Below, one piece after another: positions 31,279-39,271 of a stretch of 64,000 bases of DNA; position 1 is the stretch's first letter, and the number at the start of each line of letters is the position of its first letter. Both the position numbers and the translations under genes were made by a program. Below the pieces are notes generated by a model, which had not been told where the DNA came from, did not search any database, and was given only the letters and a program-made list of their open reading frames with translations. Source of the DNA: Aequorivita todarodis (GTDB lineage Bacteria; Bacteroidota; Bacteroidia; Flavobacteriales; Flavobacteriaceae). The stretch covers positions 62,001 to 126,000 of the forward strand of contig NZ_JAQQTG010000050.1 in NCBI RefSeq assembly GCF_028561335.1, given 5' to 3'.

Positions 31279-34200
31279 ATGGGCAAATATCACTTCAACG
31301 AGATAGAAGCAAAGTGGCAAAAACATTGGGCCGAAAATCAGACTTTTAAGGCCGAGAACGATAGCGACAAACCGAAATACTATGTTTTGGATATGTTTCC
31401 CTATCCCTCCGGCGCTGGCTTGCACGTTGGGCATCCGCTCGGGTACATTGCCAGTGATATTTATGCGCGCTACAAACGCCACCAAGGATATAATGTGCTG
31501 CATCCGCAAGGCTATGATTCATTCGGACTTCCGGCAGAGCAATATGCCATCCAAACGGGGCAACATCCGGCAAAAACTACTGAAGAAAATATTGCCCGTT
31601 ACCGCGAACAGCTTGATAAAATAGGTTTTTCCTTCGATTGGAGCCGCGAGGTGCGTACATCAAACCCAGAATATTACAAATGGACGCAGTGGATTTTCAT
31701 ACAGCTTTTTGAAAGTTGGTATGATAAAGATGCAGATAAAGCCCGTTCCATTGAAGAACTGCGCGCTATTTTTTCTTCGGAAGGAAATGTACACATAAAT
31801 GCGGTCTGCGATGAGGGGATTGCGCATTTCACGGCTTCAGAATGGGTGGATTTTTCAGAAACCAAAAAGCAGGAAATTCTTTTAAAATATAGATTGACCT
31901 ATTTAGCCGAAACCGAAGTAAACTGGTGCCCGCAACTGGGAACCGTTTTGGCAAATGACGAAATAGTAAACGGCGTTTCCGAACGTGGCGGCTATCCGGT
32001 TGTGCGAAAAAAGATGAAACAATGGAGCATGCGCATCACGGCCTACGCCCAGCGTTTGCTCGACGGACTTGATAAAATAGACTGGCCGCAACCTTTGAAG
32101 GATTCGCAAACCAATTGGATTGGGCGGTCAAAAGGAGCAACTGTTGAATTCAGGGTCCTCCCCCCAGCCCCCTCCGATGGAGGGGGAGCGGAGAGCGCAG
32201 GGTATTTAACTGGAAATTCTGCTATTATTGGCACTTTATTATCTCGTGCCAAGGAAATGCGAAAGAATCCTACCAAAGCTGAGGCAATTTTATGGCAAGA
32301 ATTGCGAACAAAAAAAGTAGGTCATAAATTCCGTCAACAGCACCCAATTGATAATTATATAGTAGATTTTGTTTGTCTCTCAAAAAGATTGATTATTGAA
32401 GTGGACGGGGAAATCCATCAATATCAACTTGAAAAGGATGGTGAAAGGGAATTGTTGCTAAAAGAGAAAAAAGGATTCAGAATTTTACGTTTCACAAATG
32501 ATGAAGTTATAAATAATCGTGAAACAGTACTTTCAAAAATTAAAGAAACTTTAAAAATCCTCCCATCCATAGAGGATTCAGAACAGGTCACAATCCCCCC
32601 TTTGGGGGCAAGGGGGACAATCCCTGTTTTCACAACCCGCCCCGATACCATCTTCGGAGTAAGTTTTATGGTTTTGGCGCCGGAGCACGATTTGGTTTCA
32701 AAAATCACCACTGCCGAACAGAAAGAAGCAGTTGGAACGTATGTGGAAGCCACCGCAAAACGCAGCGAACGCGAACGAATGGCAGATGTAAAGCACATTA
32801 CAGGCGTTTTTACGGGCGCGTATGCCGAGCATCCATTTACAAAGGAACCCATCCCAATTTGGATTGGCGATTACGTTTTGGCGGGCTACGGCACAGGCGC
32901 TGTAATGAGCGTTCCCTGTGGCGACCAGCGCGACTATGATTTTGCGAAACATTTCAATCTGCCCATTCCGAATATATTTAGCCCCCTAACCCCCGAAGGG
33001 GGAATTAATGAAACCGAAAATTTAATCGAAAAAGAAGCATTTTCGGAAAAATCGGGCTTTGTTTTAAAAAATTCAGATTTTTTGAATGGCTTAAATTATT
33101 CCGAAGCTACCGATAAAATAATAGCTGCCTTGGAGGAAAAAGGGATTGGCAAAGGCAAGATAAACTACCGTTTGCGCGATGCCGTTTTTAGTCGCCAGCG
33201 CTATTGGGGCGAGCCCTTCCCGATTTATTACAAAGACGGAATGCCGCAAATTATCCCTACGGAATGTTTGCCGTTGCGTCTTCCCGAAGTTGAAAAATAC
33301 CTGCCAACCGAAGAAGGCGAACCACCTTTGGGCCGCGCCGATGTTTGGGCATGGAATACCGAAACCAAGGAAGTGGTCGGCAACGATTTGATTGACCATA
33401 AAACCGTTTTTCCTTTGGAATTGAATACGATGCCAGGTTGGGCGGGAAGCAGTTGGTACTTTTTCCGATATATGGAAGACGAAAAACGCGACGAGGTTTT
33501 TGCCTCAAAAGAAGCGTTAAACTATTGGAAAAACGTGGATTTATATATTGGCGGCAGCGAACACGCCACCGGCCATTTGTTGTACAGCCGTTTTTGGGTA
33601 AAATTTATGCACGACCGCGGCTTGGTGCCCGTGGACGAACCTTTTAAAAAGCTGATAAACCAAGGGATGATTTTGGGGGAGAGTGCGAAAGCAATTTTTT
33701 TATCAATTAATTTTCAAAGAGATGGTTTCAAACAAAACAGTAAATACATTGAAGATTTAGAATCTTTTGTAAAGGAAGCAAAGCAATACTATATAAGTGC
33801 TGAATTTGCTGATGTTTTACAGGATTATACTCGATTGAGTAAACTAGACGGCTTTCTTTCAGAATCAATTTTTGGTATCTTAAAAAGAGATTTTAACTTC
33901 CAAGAGATTTCTATTTCTGATGTTATTGTAAAAGCTTCACCTGAATTTGCAATTAACATCAATGTAAATTCGGTATCCATAGCAGATGCGATAATATTTG
34001 ATTTTCTCATAAAAGAAAATGATTTAAGATATAAAAACTTAGAAAAAAATTCTATTAAAGGAAAAACTGGTGCTTTTTTGTGCAAACGCGAAGTAGAAAA
34101 AATGTCCAAAAGCAAATACAACGTGGTAAATCCCGATGATATCTGCAATCAATACGGCGCCGACACTTTAAGAATGTACGAAATGTTCCTCGGCCCGCTG

Positions 34201-34794
34201 GAACAGGCAAAACCGTGGAATACCGCCGGCATTACGGGCGTACACGGTTTCCTTAAAAAACTTTGGAAATTGTACCATTCGGGCCCGGATGAAAGCTTTT
34301 ACGTAACGGACACCCCTCCTTCGGAGGGGCAGGGGGAGGCCTTGAAAACATTGCACAAAACAATCAAAAAAGTACAGGAAGATATTGAGAACTTTAGTTT
34401 CAATACTTCGGTTTCCTCTTTTATGATTGCAGTGAACGAACTTTCGGCACAAAAATGTAATTCACGTGAGGTTTTGGAGCCGTTGGCAATATTAATTACG
34501 CCTTACGCGCCGCATATTGCGGAAGAGCTTTGGGAGAAATTGGGCCATTCGGAAAGTATTTCCACAGCGCCTTTTCCAAAATTTGAGGAGAAATATTTGG
34601 TAGAAAGCAGCAAGGAATATCCAATCTCCTTTAACGGAAAAATGCGTTTTACGTTGGAACTGCCACTCGATTTAAGCAAGGAGGAAATAGAATCTGCCGT
34701 AATGGCACACGAAAAGACAGCCCAATATTTAGAGGGCCGCACGCCGAAGAAGGTAATAATCGTGCCCGGAAAAATCGTAAATATCGTGGGTTAA
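31279..34794 (+). CDS. leuS: Leucyl-tRNA synthetase carrying in-frame insertions, including a DUF559 nuclease domain
   Basis: Class I synthetase, 1171 residues from the ATG at 31279 (MGKYHFNEIEAKWQKHW), against roughly 920-960 for relatives. Core motifs are intact: HVGH in YPSGAGLHVGHPLGY, the CP1 editing domain (VFTTRPDTIFGVSF, GTGAVMSVPCGDQRDYDF) and KMSKS near 941. Four additions are visible: residues 294-449, a DUF559 PD-(D/E)XK domain bounded by G/C-rich palindromes; 568-576 (SPLTPEGGI) from a palindrome; about 800-935, an A/T-rich segment where relatives have a shorter, different leucine-specific insert; and about 1011-1021 (DTPPSEGQGEA) from another palindrome. No stop or frameshift occurs. 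The gene is presumably the sole essential leuS, so the insertions must be tolerated or removed. Confidence 0.95.
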   Translation: MGKYHFNEIEAKWQKHWAENQTFKAENDSDKPKYYVLDMFPYPSGAGLHVGHPLGYIASDIYARYKRHQGYNVLHPQGYDSFGLPAEQYAIQTGQHPAKTTEENIARYREQLDKIGFSFDWSREVRTSNPEYYKWTQWIFIQLFESWYDKDADKARSIEELRAIFSSEGNVHINAVCDEGIAHFTASEWVDFSETKKQEILLKYRLTYLAETEVNWCPQLGTVLANDEIVNGVSERGGYPVVRKKMKQWSMRITAYAQRLLDGLDKIDWPQPLKDSQTNWIGRSKGATVEFRVLPPAPSDGGGAESAGYLTGNSAIIGTLLSRAKEMRKNPTKAEAILWQELRTKKVGHKFRQQHPIDNYIVDFVCLSKRLIIEVDGEIHQYQLEKDGERELLLKEKKGFRILRFTNDEVINNRETVLSKIKETLKILPSIEDSEQVTIPPLGARGTIPVFTTRPDTIFGVSFMVLAPEHDLVSKITTAEQKEAVGTYVEATAKRSERERMADVKHITGVFTGAYAEHPFTKEPIPIWIGDYVLAGYGTGAVMSVPCGDQRDYDFAKHFNLPIPNIFSPLTPEGGINETENLIEKEAFSEKSGFVLKNSDFLNGLNYSEATDKIIAALEEKGIGKGKINYRLRDAVFSRQRYWGEPFPIYYKDGMPQIIPTECLPLRLPEVEKYLPTEEGEPPLGRADVWAWNTETKEVVGNDLIDHKTVFPLELNTMPGWAGSSWYFFRYMEDEKRDEVFASKEALNYWKNVDLYIGGSEHATGHLLYSRFWVKFMHDRGLVPVDEPFKKLINQGMILGESAKAIFLSINFQRDGFKQNSKYIEDLESFVKEAKQYYISAEFADVLQDYTRLSKLDGFLSESIFGILKRDFNFQEISISDVIVKASPEFAININVNSVSIADAIIFDFLIKENDLRYKNLEKNSIKGKTGAFLCKREVEKMSKSKYNVVNPDDICNQYGADTLRMYEMFLGPLEQAKPWNTAGITGVHGFLKKLWKLYHSGPDESFYVTDTPPSEGQGEALKTLHKTIKKVQEDIENFSFNTSVSSFMIAVNELSAQKCNSREVLEPLAILITPYAPHIAEELWEKLGHSESISTAPFPKFEEKYLVESSKEYPISFNGKMRFTLELPLDLSKEEIESAVMAHEKTAQYLEGRTPKKVIIVPGKIVNIVG
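32151..32626 (+). mobile_element. DUF559-bearing palindromic element inside leuS
   Basis: About 476 bases bounded by CAGGG...TCCCCCCAGCCCCC on the left and its near inverse (GGGGGCAAGGGGGA...CCCTG) on the right. Hairpins CCCCCTCC-GAT-GGAGGGGG (32168-32186) and CCCCC-TTT-GGGGG (about 32595-32608) sit at the ends. The interior encodes SRAKEMRKNPTKAEAILWQELR, QQHPIDNYIVDFVCLSKRLIIEVDGEIHQ and GFRILRFTNDEVINN: a DUF559 domain with the acidic catalytic positions (E in AEAILW, D in IVDFVC, E/D in IIEVDGE). The arrangement resembles a palindromic element that has captured, or is mobilised by, a Vsr-like nuclease. Confidence 0.8.
32981..33003. repeat. In-frame palindrome CCCCC-GAA-GGGGG in leuS
   Basis: A copy of the G/C-rich repeat type (GCCCCCTAA CCCCCGAAGGGGG) encoding SPLTPEGG after IPNIF, a position where relatives show no such residues as far as I recall. 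Confidence 0.75.
33675..34083 (+). other. A/T-rich atypical segment within leuS
   Basis: About 136 codons between LINQGMILGESA and KREVEKMSKS. The base composition is clearly more A/T-rich than the flanking leuS sequence, and the protein (FQRDGFKQNSKYIEDLESFVKEAKQ...) lacks the strand-rich insert I expect here. It is in frame without stops. It could be a divergent leucine-specific domain or a foreign replacement. Confidence 0.6.
34311..34340. repeat. In-frame palindrome CCCCTCC-TTC-GGAGGGG in leuS
   Basis: A perfect 7-base stem followed by CAGGGGGAGG, encoding TPPSEGQGEA. Same repeat type as the DUF559 element ends. Confidence 0.75.
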
Positions 34795-34829
34795 AAATTT
34801 GCACACTATTTGCTATATTGTAAAAAAAT

Positions 34830-34892
34830 CTCTGTGACCTCTGTGTCTCTGTGGTTATTAAAATTTTTACCACAAAGAAAAAGAACACAGTG
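34830..34892. repeat. CTCTGTG/ACCACAAAG inverted repeat element
   Basis: Three tandem CTCTGTG-type units, then GGTTATTAAAATTTTTACC, then CACAAAGA...ACACAGTG, forming an imperfect inverted repeat after leuS. Strings of this kind are known as dispersed repeats in several bacterial phyla. Confidence 0.6.
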
Positions 34893-34894
34893 AA

Positions 34895-34929
34895 AAACTA
34901 TAAACAACAAACTTTAAACAATAAAACCT
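34895..34929 (+). repeat. 7-base tandem array flush with a start codon
   Basis: AAACTAT, AAACAAC, AAACTTT, AAACAAT, AAAACCT, followed directly by the ATG at 34930. Confidence 0.75.
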
Positions 34930-35622
34930 ATGTTTGGATACTATATAATTGCAGGATTAATCTTTTTGGTGAGTTGGTACGTAAGCCACAAATTGAAGAG
35001 CAAGTTTAAGGAATACAGCAAAATCCACCTTCAAAATGGAATGAGCGGAAAGGAAATTGCCGAAAAAATGCTCGCCGACAACGGAATTACCGATGTGCAG
35101 GTTATTTCAGTCCCCGGTCAATTGACGGACCATTACGATCCATCAAAGAAAACGGTGAATTTGAGCGAGCCAGTGTATATGCAGCGAAATGCTGCGGCGG
35201 CAGCGGTTGCGGCCCACGAATGTGGCCACGCCGTGCAACACGCCACTGCTTACAGTTGGTTAAAGTTGCGTTCCACTATCGTTCCCGCGGTAAGCGTTTC
35301 AAGCAAACTTTCCAATTTTGTAATCATGGCTGGCCTTATTTTGTTTGCCACAGGTTCGGCAATTGGCAGCTGGGTTTTCGGGATCGGTATTTTACTCTTT
35401 GCGGTAACCACGGCTTTTGCCTTCATCACCCTGCCGGTGGAATTTGACGCCAGTAAGCGTGCGCTTGTCTGGTTGGAAACCAATAATATGGTAACCCCAC
35501 AGGAACACGAAGGTGCAAAGGATGCGTTGAAATGGGCAGCCAGAACCTATGTGGTGGCGGCAATTGGTTCCTTGGCAACACTGCTATATTTTATTTCTAT
35601 CTTCTTGGGAAGTCGCGATTAA
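34930..35622 (+). CDS. Zinc metallopeptidase, YugP family
   Basis: A 230-residue membrane metallopeptidase (PF04298 type). Visible: an N-terminal helix (FGYYIIAGLIFLVSWYVSH), VAAHECGHAVQHAT with the HExxH-like zinc site (HECGH), and three further hydrophobic helices, then LPVEFDASKRALVWLE, which supplies a third zinc-ligand-like acidic residue. The substrate is not known; members are thought to act on membrane or envelope proteins. The leader is a 7-base A-rich array instead of a Shine-Dalgarno. A terminator follows. Confidence 0.92.
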   Translation: MFGYYIIAGLIFLVSWYVSHKLKSKFKEYSKIHLQNGMSGKEIAEKMLADNGITDVQVISVPGQLTDHYDPSKKTVNLSEPVYMQRNAAAAAVAAHECGHAVQHATAYSWLKLRSTIVPAVSVSSKLSNFVIMAGLILFATGSAIGSWVFGIGILLFAVTTAFAFITLPVEFDASKRALVWLETNNMVTPQEHEGAKDALKWAARTYVVAAIGSLATLLYFISIFLGSRD

Positions 35623-35644
35623 AAGAAAAATTAAATGCAAAATC

Positions 35645-35672
35645 AAACCCGCCTATTTTTATGGGCGGGTTT
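35645..35672 (+). terminator. Intrinsic terminator, zinc peptidase/saccharopine dehydrogenase junction
   Basis: Perfect stem AAACCCGCC-TATTTTTATG-GGCGGGTTT between convergent genes. Confidence 0.8.
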
Positions 35673-35692
35673 GGTGTTTAAAGAAGATGCTT

Positions 35693-37060
35693 TTAATGAA
35701 GGTTGTCTGGATTGTATCCCAAATAATCCACTTCTTTCTCGTGAAAGATAATTCCGTTTTCTTCCAGCTCCTTTAAGATAGGTTCGTAAACCTCTTTGGC
35801 AATTGGAAGCTGTACGCCGGGCGTGGTTATTTCTTCATTTAATATTTTCAGTGCAGCAATGGCTACGGGAAGCCCTACGGTTTTTGCCATTGCCGTATGG
35901 GTCTGGTCTTCGCCAATAAGAGTCATGTGGCTGTCTATTTGATATTTTTTTCCATCCAGTTGGTATCCAAATTTGTGGTACATCACGATCATATCCTTAT
36001 CGTGCGGTGCCAGTGTCCATTTGTCCTCCAATATTTTTTGAAGTCCCATGGCGGGCGTTGCATCTTTAATTCCCAACTTTTTTTCCTTGGTGAAAAGATC
36101 GAGCTCTTCCAGTTTTTCCCACATTAAATCGTCCTGGTCTATTTTCAGGGCGTGGCGAAGTTTCAATTCCACCGTATCTGAAGGCGAATAGGGAAGAAAT
36201 AGGTTTACAAAGTCGCGATAGCTCATGGTTTCGGAATCGGGAATGGTGTAGCTGTCGTCGGTCATTCCCAATTGCACAAACATGTTCCAGGCACGGCTGA
36301 AACCCACGCGGCGAATGGTGCCACGGTATAGCGTTAAAATATTATCCAGCCCATAAATTGATTGGTATTGTAAGGAATTTCGGTTGGCATACACTTCAAA
36401 TTTGCCATACCCTTCAATATTGATAAATTCTGTTCTTCGGAAAAGTCTGTGATATGGAATATACTTGTATTTTCCTTCCTGTATAAATTCCGCAGCGCCG
36501 CCCTGTCCTGCCAAAACTACGTTTCGCGGATTCCAAGTGAATTTGTAATTCCAAAGGTTGTCGTCGCTTTCAGGCGCAATCAACCCGCCACAAAACGATT
36601 CAAACAGCAGCATTTTTCCGCCTTTGGCGCGTATTCTATCAATCACTTGCATGGCACTCATATGGTCCACTCCGGGGTCGAGACCGATTTCATTCATAAA
36701 AACCAGTCCTTTTGATTCGGCTTTGTGGTTCAGCGCTTGCATTTCTTTGCTCACGTAAGAGGCCGTAACCATATGCTTTCCGAATTCAATACAGTCGCGG
36801 GCTACTTCAATATGGTAGCGTGCGGGAAGCATGGAGATTACCAAATCGCTGTTTTCTACCGCTTCCTTTCTTTGCACATCGTTAAAAACGTCGAGCATAA
36901 TCCCGCGGGCGTTTGGGTGGTTTGAGGTGAACTTCTGCGCAGATTGAATGGATATGTCCCCAATGGTTATAAAAAGGTCTTCTTTTTCGCTTTTGTCCAG
37001 CAAATAACGGATTAAACTTGTGGCAGATCTTCCTGCGCCGATAATTAATATGTTTCTCAT
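35693..37060 (-). CDS. Saccharopine dehydrogenase-like NAD(P)-binding protein
   Basis: A 455-residue oxidoreductase. A Rossmann motif lies at the N-terminus (ILIIGAGRSATSLIRYLL), SMLPARYHIEVARDCIEFGKHMVTASYVS in the middle, and the saccharopine dehydrogenase C-terminal domain follows (GLDPGVDHMSAMQVIDRI, GGLIAPESDDNLWNYKFTWNPRNVVLAGQGGAA). Known family members make or split saccharopine, linking lysine and 2-oxoglutarate; in Bacteroidota the physiological role may be in lysine catabolism. The ATG at 37058-37060 is the natural start. Divergent from the DUF423 gene. Confidence 0.9.
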   Translation of the reverse strand: MRNILIIGAGRSATSLIRYLLDKSEKEDLFITIGDISIQSAQKFTSNHPNARGIMLDVFNDVQRKEAVENSDLVISMLPARYHIEVARDCIEFGKHMVTASYVSKEMQALNHKAESKGLVFMNEIGLDPGVDHMSAMQVIDRIRAKGGKMLLFESFCGGLIAPESDDNLWNYKFTWNPRNVVLAGQGGAAEFIQEGKYKYIPYHRLFRRTEFINIEGYGKFEVYANRNSLQYQSIYGLDNILTLYRGTIRRVGFSRAWNMFVQLGMTDDSYTIPDSETMSYRDFVNLFLPYSPSDTVELKLRHALKIDQDDLMWEKLEELDLFTKEKKLGIKDATPAMGLQKILEDKWTLAPHDKDMIVMYHKFGYQLDGKKYQIDSHMTLIGEDQTHTAMAKTVGLPVAIAALKILNEEITTPGVQLPIAKEVYEPILKELEENGIIFHEKEVDYLGYNPDNLH

Positions 37061-37076
37061 TGGGGGAGTTTTTTGT

Positions 37077-37084
37077 TAACTTTG
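37077..37084 (+). promoter_or_regulatory. Promoter -7 box TAACTTTG for the DUF423 gene
   Basis: Fits TAnnTTTG in the 71-base divergent gap, 47 bases before the ATG at 37132. Confidence 0.5.
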
Positions 37085-37131
37085 GAGATAGATTTTGTAA
37101 AGGACGAAATTACTAATTCCAAATTTTAAAA

Positions 37132-37530
37132 ATGACGGTTTTCGATAAAAATATGGTGGTCACGGCTTCATTTCTTGCCGCCGCTACAATAGCAATGGGA
37201 GCTTTCGGCGCCCACGGATTAAAGAATATGGTTGACGCTGCCGCACTCACTACCTTTGAAACCGGAATACGGTACCAAATGCACCATTGCCTCGCTATTT
37301 TGGCCGTGGGCTTGGCGCCTTCCGTTCCGGAAAAAATCAAAAAAACCGTATTTTGGCTTTTTATCCTTGGAATACTGCTCTTCTCGGGTTCTATCTATCT
37401 GCTTGCGCTGAATGCTATTTTGCCTTTCAATGCGGCGAAAATCGGATTTGTAACCCCAATCGGCGGGCTTATGTTTATTCTCGGGTGGTTTTTGTTTGCT
37501 TATAGAATGCTTACGTTAAAGAAGCAATAA
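37132..37530 (+). CDS. DUF423 family membrane protein
   Basis: A 132-residue integral membrane protein with four hydrophobic helices and the family signature GAFGAHGLK near residues 22-31, followed by YQMHHCLAILAVGL and GSIYLLALN. DUF423 (YgdD-type) proteins are widespread inner-membrane proteins of unknown function. It is divergent from the saccharopine dehydrogenase-like gene and precedes pckA, which has its own promoter. Confidence 0.9.
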   Translation: MTVFDKNMVVTASFLAAATIAMGAFGAHGLKNMVDAAALTTFETGIRYQMHHCLAILAVGLAPSVPEKIKKTVFWLFILGILLFSGSIYLLALNAILPFNAAKIGFVTPIGGLMFILGWFLFAYRMLTLKKQ

Positions 37531-37568
37531 ATCTGTTTCATATTTTCTTCAATCTCTTTTAGATTTGC

Positions 37569-37576
37569 TACTTTTG
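37569..37576 (+). promoter_or_regulatory. Promoter -7 box TACTTTTG for pckA
   Basis: Fits TAnnTTTG, 24 bases before the pckA ATG at 37601, which is also preceded by AAAAAAGGT, one of the few purine-rich, ribosome-binding-like leaders in the window. Confidence 0.55.
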
Positions 37577-37600
37577 TACTCTACAAAATTTAAAAAAGGT

Positions 37601-39202
37601 ATGGTCGATAAAAACCAAGCTACGAAAACGATTTCGGTTGACAAATACGGAATCAAAAACGCAAAAGTTAAATATCAACTTTCTTCTGAAGAACTTCACG
37701 ACGAAACATTGCAAAAAGGTCAAGGAAAAGAAGCTGCGAGCGGTGCCTTGGCGGTAAACACCGGAGAATTTACTGGAAGATCCCCAAAGGACCGGTTTAT
37801 TGTAAAGGACGATGTTACACGCGAAAAAGTGTGGTGGGGAAATGTAAACATTCCGTTTCCGCCAGATATGTTTGATAGGCTTTATAACAAGGTTGCAGAT
37901 TATCTGTCGGGAAAAGAAGTGTACGTTCGCGACAGCTATGCCTGCGCTGATGAAGAATACAAACTCAACATCCGGGTTATTACTGAAAACCCGTGGTCCA
38001 ATATGTTTGCCCACAACATGTTCCTTCGCCCTACGGCAGAGGAATTGGCGTCTTTTGACCCAGAATGGCTTATAGTAAATGCCCCGGGATTTACGGCTAA
38101 TCCTGAAGTTGACGGAACGCGTCAGCATAATTTCGCTATCCTGAACTTCACCAGAAAAATCGCTTTAATTGGCGGCACCGGTTATACTGGCGAAATTAAA
38201 AAAGGTATATTCTCTGCGCTTAATTTTATACTTCCGGTTGATAAAAATACGATGCCAATGCACTGCTCGGCAAACGTTGGCGACGATGGCGAGACCGCTA
38301 TTTTCTTCGGTCTTTCCGGAACGGGCAAGACAACGCTTTCTGCAGATCCGGACCGTAAATTGATTGGCGATGACGAACACGGCTGGACTGAGGATAATAA
38401 AATCTTCAACTTTGAAGGCGGTTGCTACGCAAAGGTTATAAACCTGACCGAAGAACAGGAACCGGATATTTACAATGCAATAAAACCTGGAGCATTGTTG
38501 GAAAATGTAGTAATGGACGAAAATGGCGAAGTTGACTTTGCCGATACTTCCATCACGCAAAATACAAGGGTGAGTTATCCTATCTATCACATAAAAAATA
38601 TCCAAGTGCCTTCCATTGGCCACAATCCGAAGAATATTTTCTTTTTGACGGCAGATGCCTTTGGCGTTTTGCCTCCCATTTCAAAACTTACTCCGGGGCA
38701 GGCTGCTTACCATTTCATAAGTGGTTATACGGCTAAGGTTGCTGGTACGGAAGAAGGAATCAACGAGCCGACCCCAAACTTTTCGGCCTGTTTTGGAGCG
38801 CCGTTTATGCCGCTTCACCCTACGGAATATGCTGAAATGTTGAGTAAAAAGATGAAAGATTCCGGCGTGAATGTTTGGTTGATCAATACCGGTTGGACCG
38901 GAGGACCTTACGGTATAGGTAGCAGAATGAAACTGAAATACACAAGAGCAATGATTGCTGCTGCTTTGGAAGGAAAGTTGAAGAATGTGGAATTTGAAAA
39001 GCACCCTATTTTCAATTTGATGATGCCTAAATCTTGCCCCAACGTTCCTTCGGAAATATTAAACCCAAAGGAAACGTGGAAAAACAAAAAGGCCTACGAC
39101 ATTCAGGCCAAGGAATTGGCGAATTCATTTAAGGAGAATTTCACCAAGTTTGAGTCCTATGCCAATGAAGAAATCCTTTCGGGGGCTCCCGCTTCGGCTT
39201 AG
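37601..39202 (+). CDS. pckA: Phosphoenolpyruvate carboxykinase (ATP)
   Basis: Converts oxaloacetate and ATP to phosphoenolpyruvate, the entry step of gluconeogenesis. 533 residues from the ATG at 37601 (MVDKNQATKTISVDKYG). Visible: NTGEFTGRSPKDRFIV, the P-loop GLSGTGKTTLSADP, the metal site LIGDDEHGW, EGGCYAKVINL, and the C-terminal MKLKYTRAMIAAAL. Length and motifs are those of the ATP-dependent enzyme. It has its own promoter and a strong terminator. Confidence 0.97.
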   Translation: MVDKNQATKTISVDKYGIKNAKVKYQLSSEELHDETLQKGQGKEAASGALAVNTGEFTGRSPKDRFIVKDDVTREKVWWGNVNIPFPPDMFDRLYNKVADYLSGKEVYVRDSYACADEEYKLNIRVITENPWSNMFAHNMFLRPTAEELASFDPEWLIVNAPGFTANPEVDGTRQHNFAILNFTRKIALIGGTGYTGEIKKGIFSALNFILPVDKNTMPMHCSANVGDDGETAIFFGLSGTGKTTLSADPDRKLIGDDEHGWTEDNKIFNFEGGCYAKVINLTEEQEPDIYNAIKPGALLENVVMDENGEVDFADTSITQNTRVSYPIYHIKNIQVPSIGHNPKNIFFLTADAFGVLPPISKLTPGQAAYHFISGYTAKVAGTEEGINEPTPNFSACFGAPFMPLHPTEYAEMLSKKMKDSGVNVWLINTGWTGGPYGIGSRMKLKYTRAMIAAALEGKLKNVEFEKHPIFNLMMPKSCPNVPSEILNPKETWKNKKAYDIQAKELANSFKENFTKFESYANEEILSGAPASA

Positions 39203-39221
39203 AATCAAAATAGCTTAAAAC

Positions 39222-39254
39222 AAAAAGGCTTGCCAGTGCGGCAAGCCTTTTTTA
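39222..39254 (+). terminator. Intrinsic terminator of pckA
   Basis: Stem AAAGGCTTGCC-AGTGC-GGCAAGCCTTT followed by T. It may also serve convergent hemD. Confidence 0.92.
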
Positions 39255-39271
39255 TTGCAATTAAATCGAGC

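Noticed and set aside
32424-32852. Minus-strand open frame across the DUF559 region
   Set aside because: Serine/phenylalanine-rich antisense shadow; the sense frame has the DUF559 and CP1 motifs.
31279-34794. leuS as a pseudogene or as two joined genes
   Set aside because: The frame is open throughout, all synthetase motifs are intact and the insertions preserve the frame.
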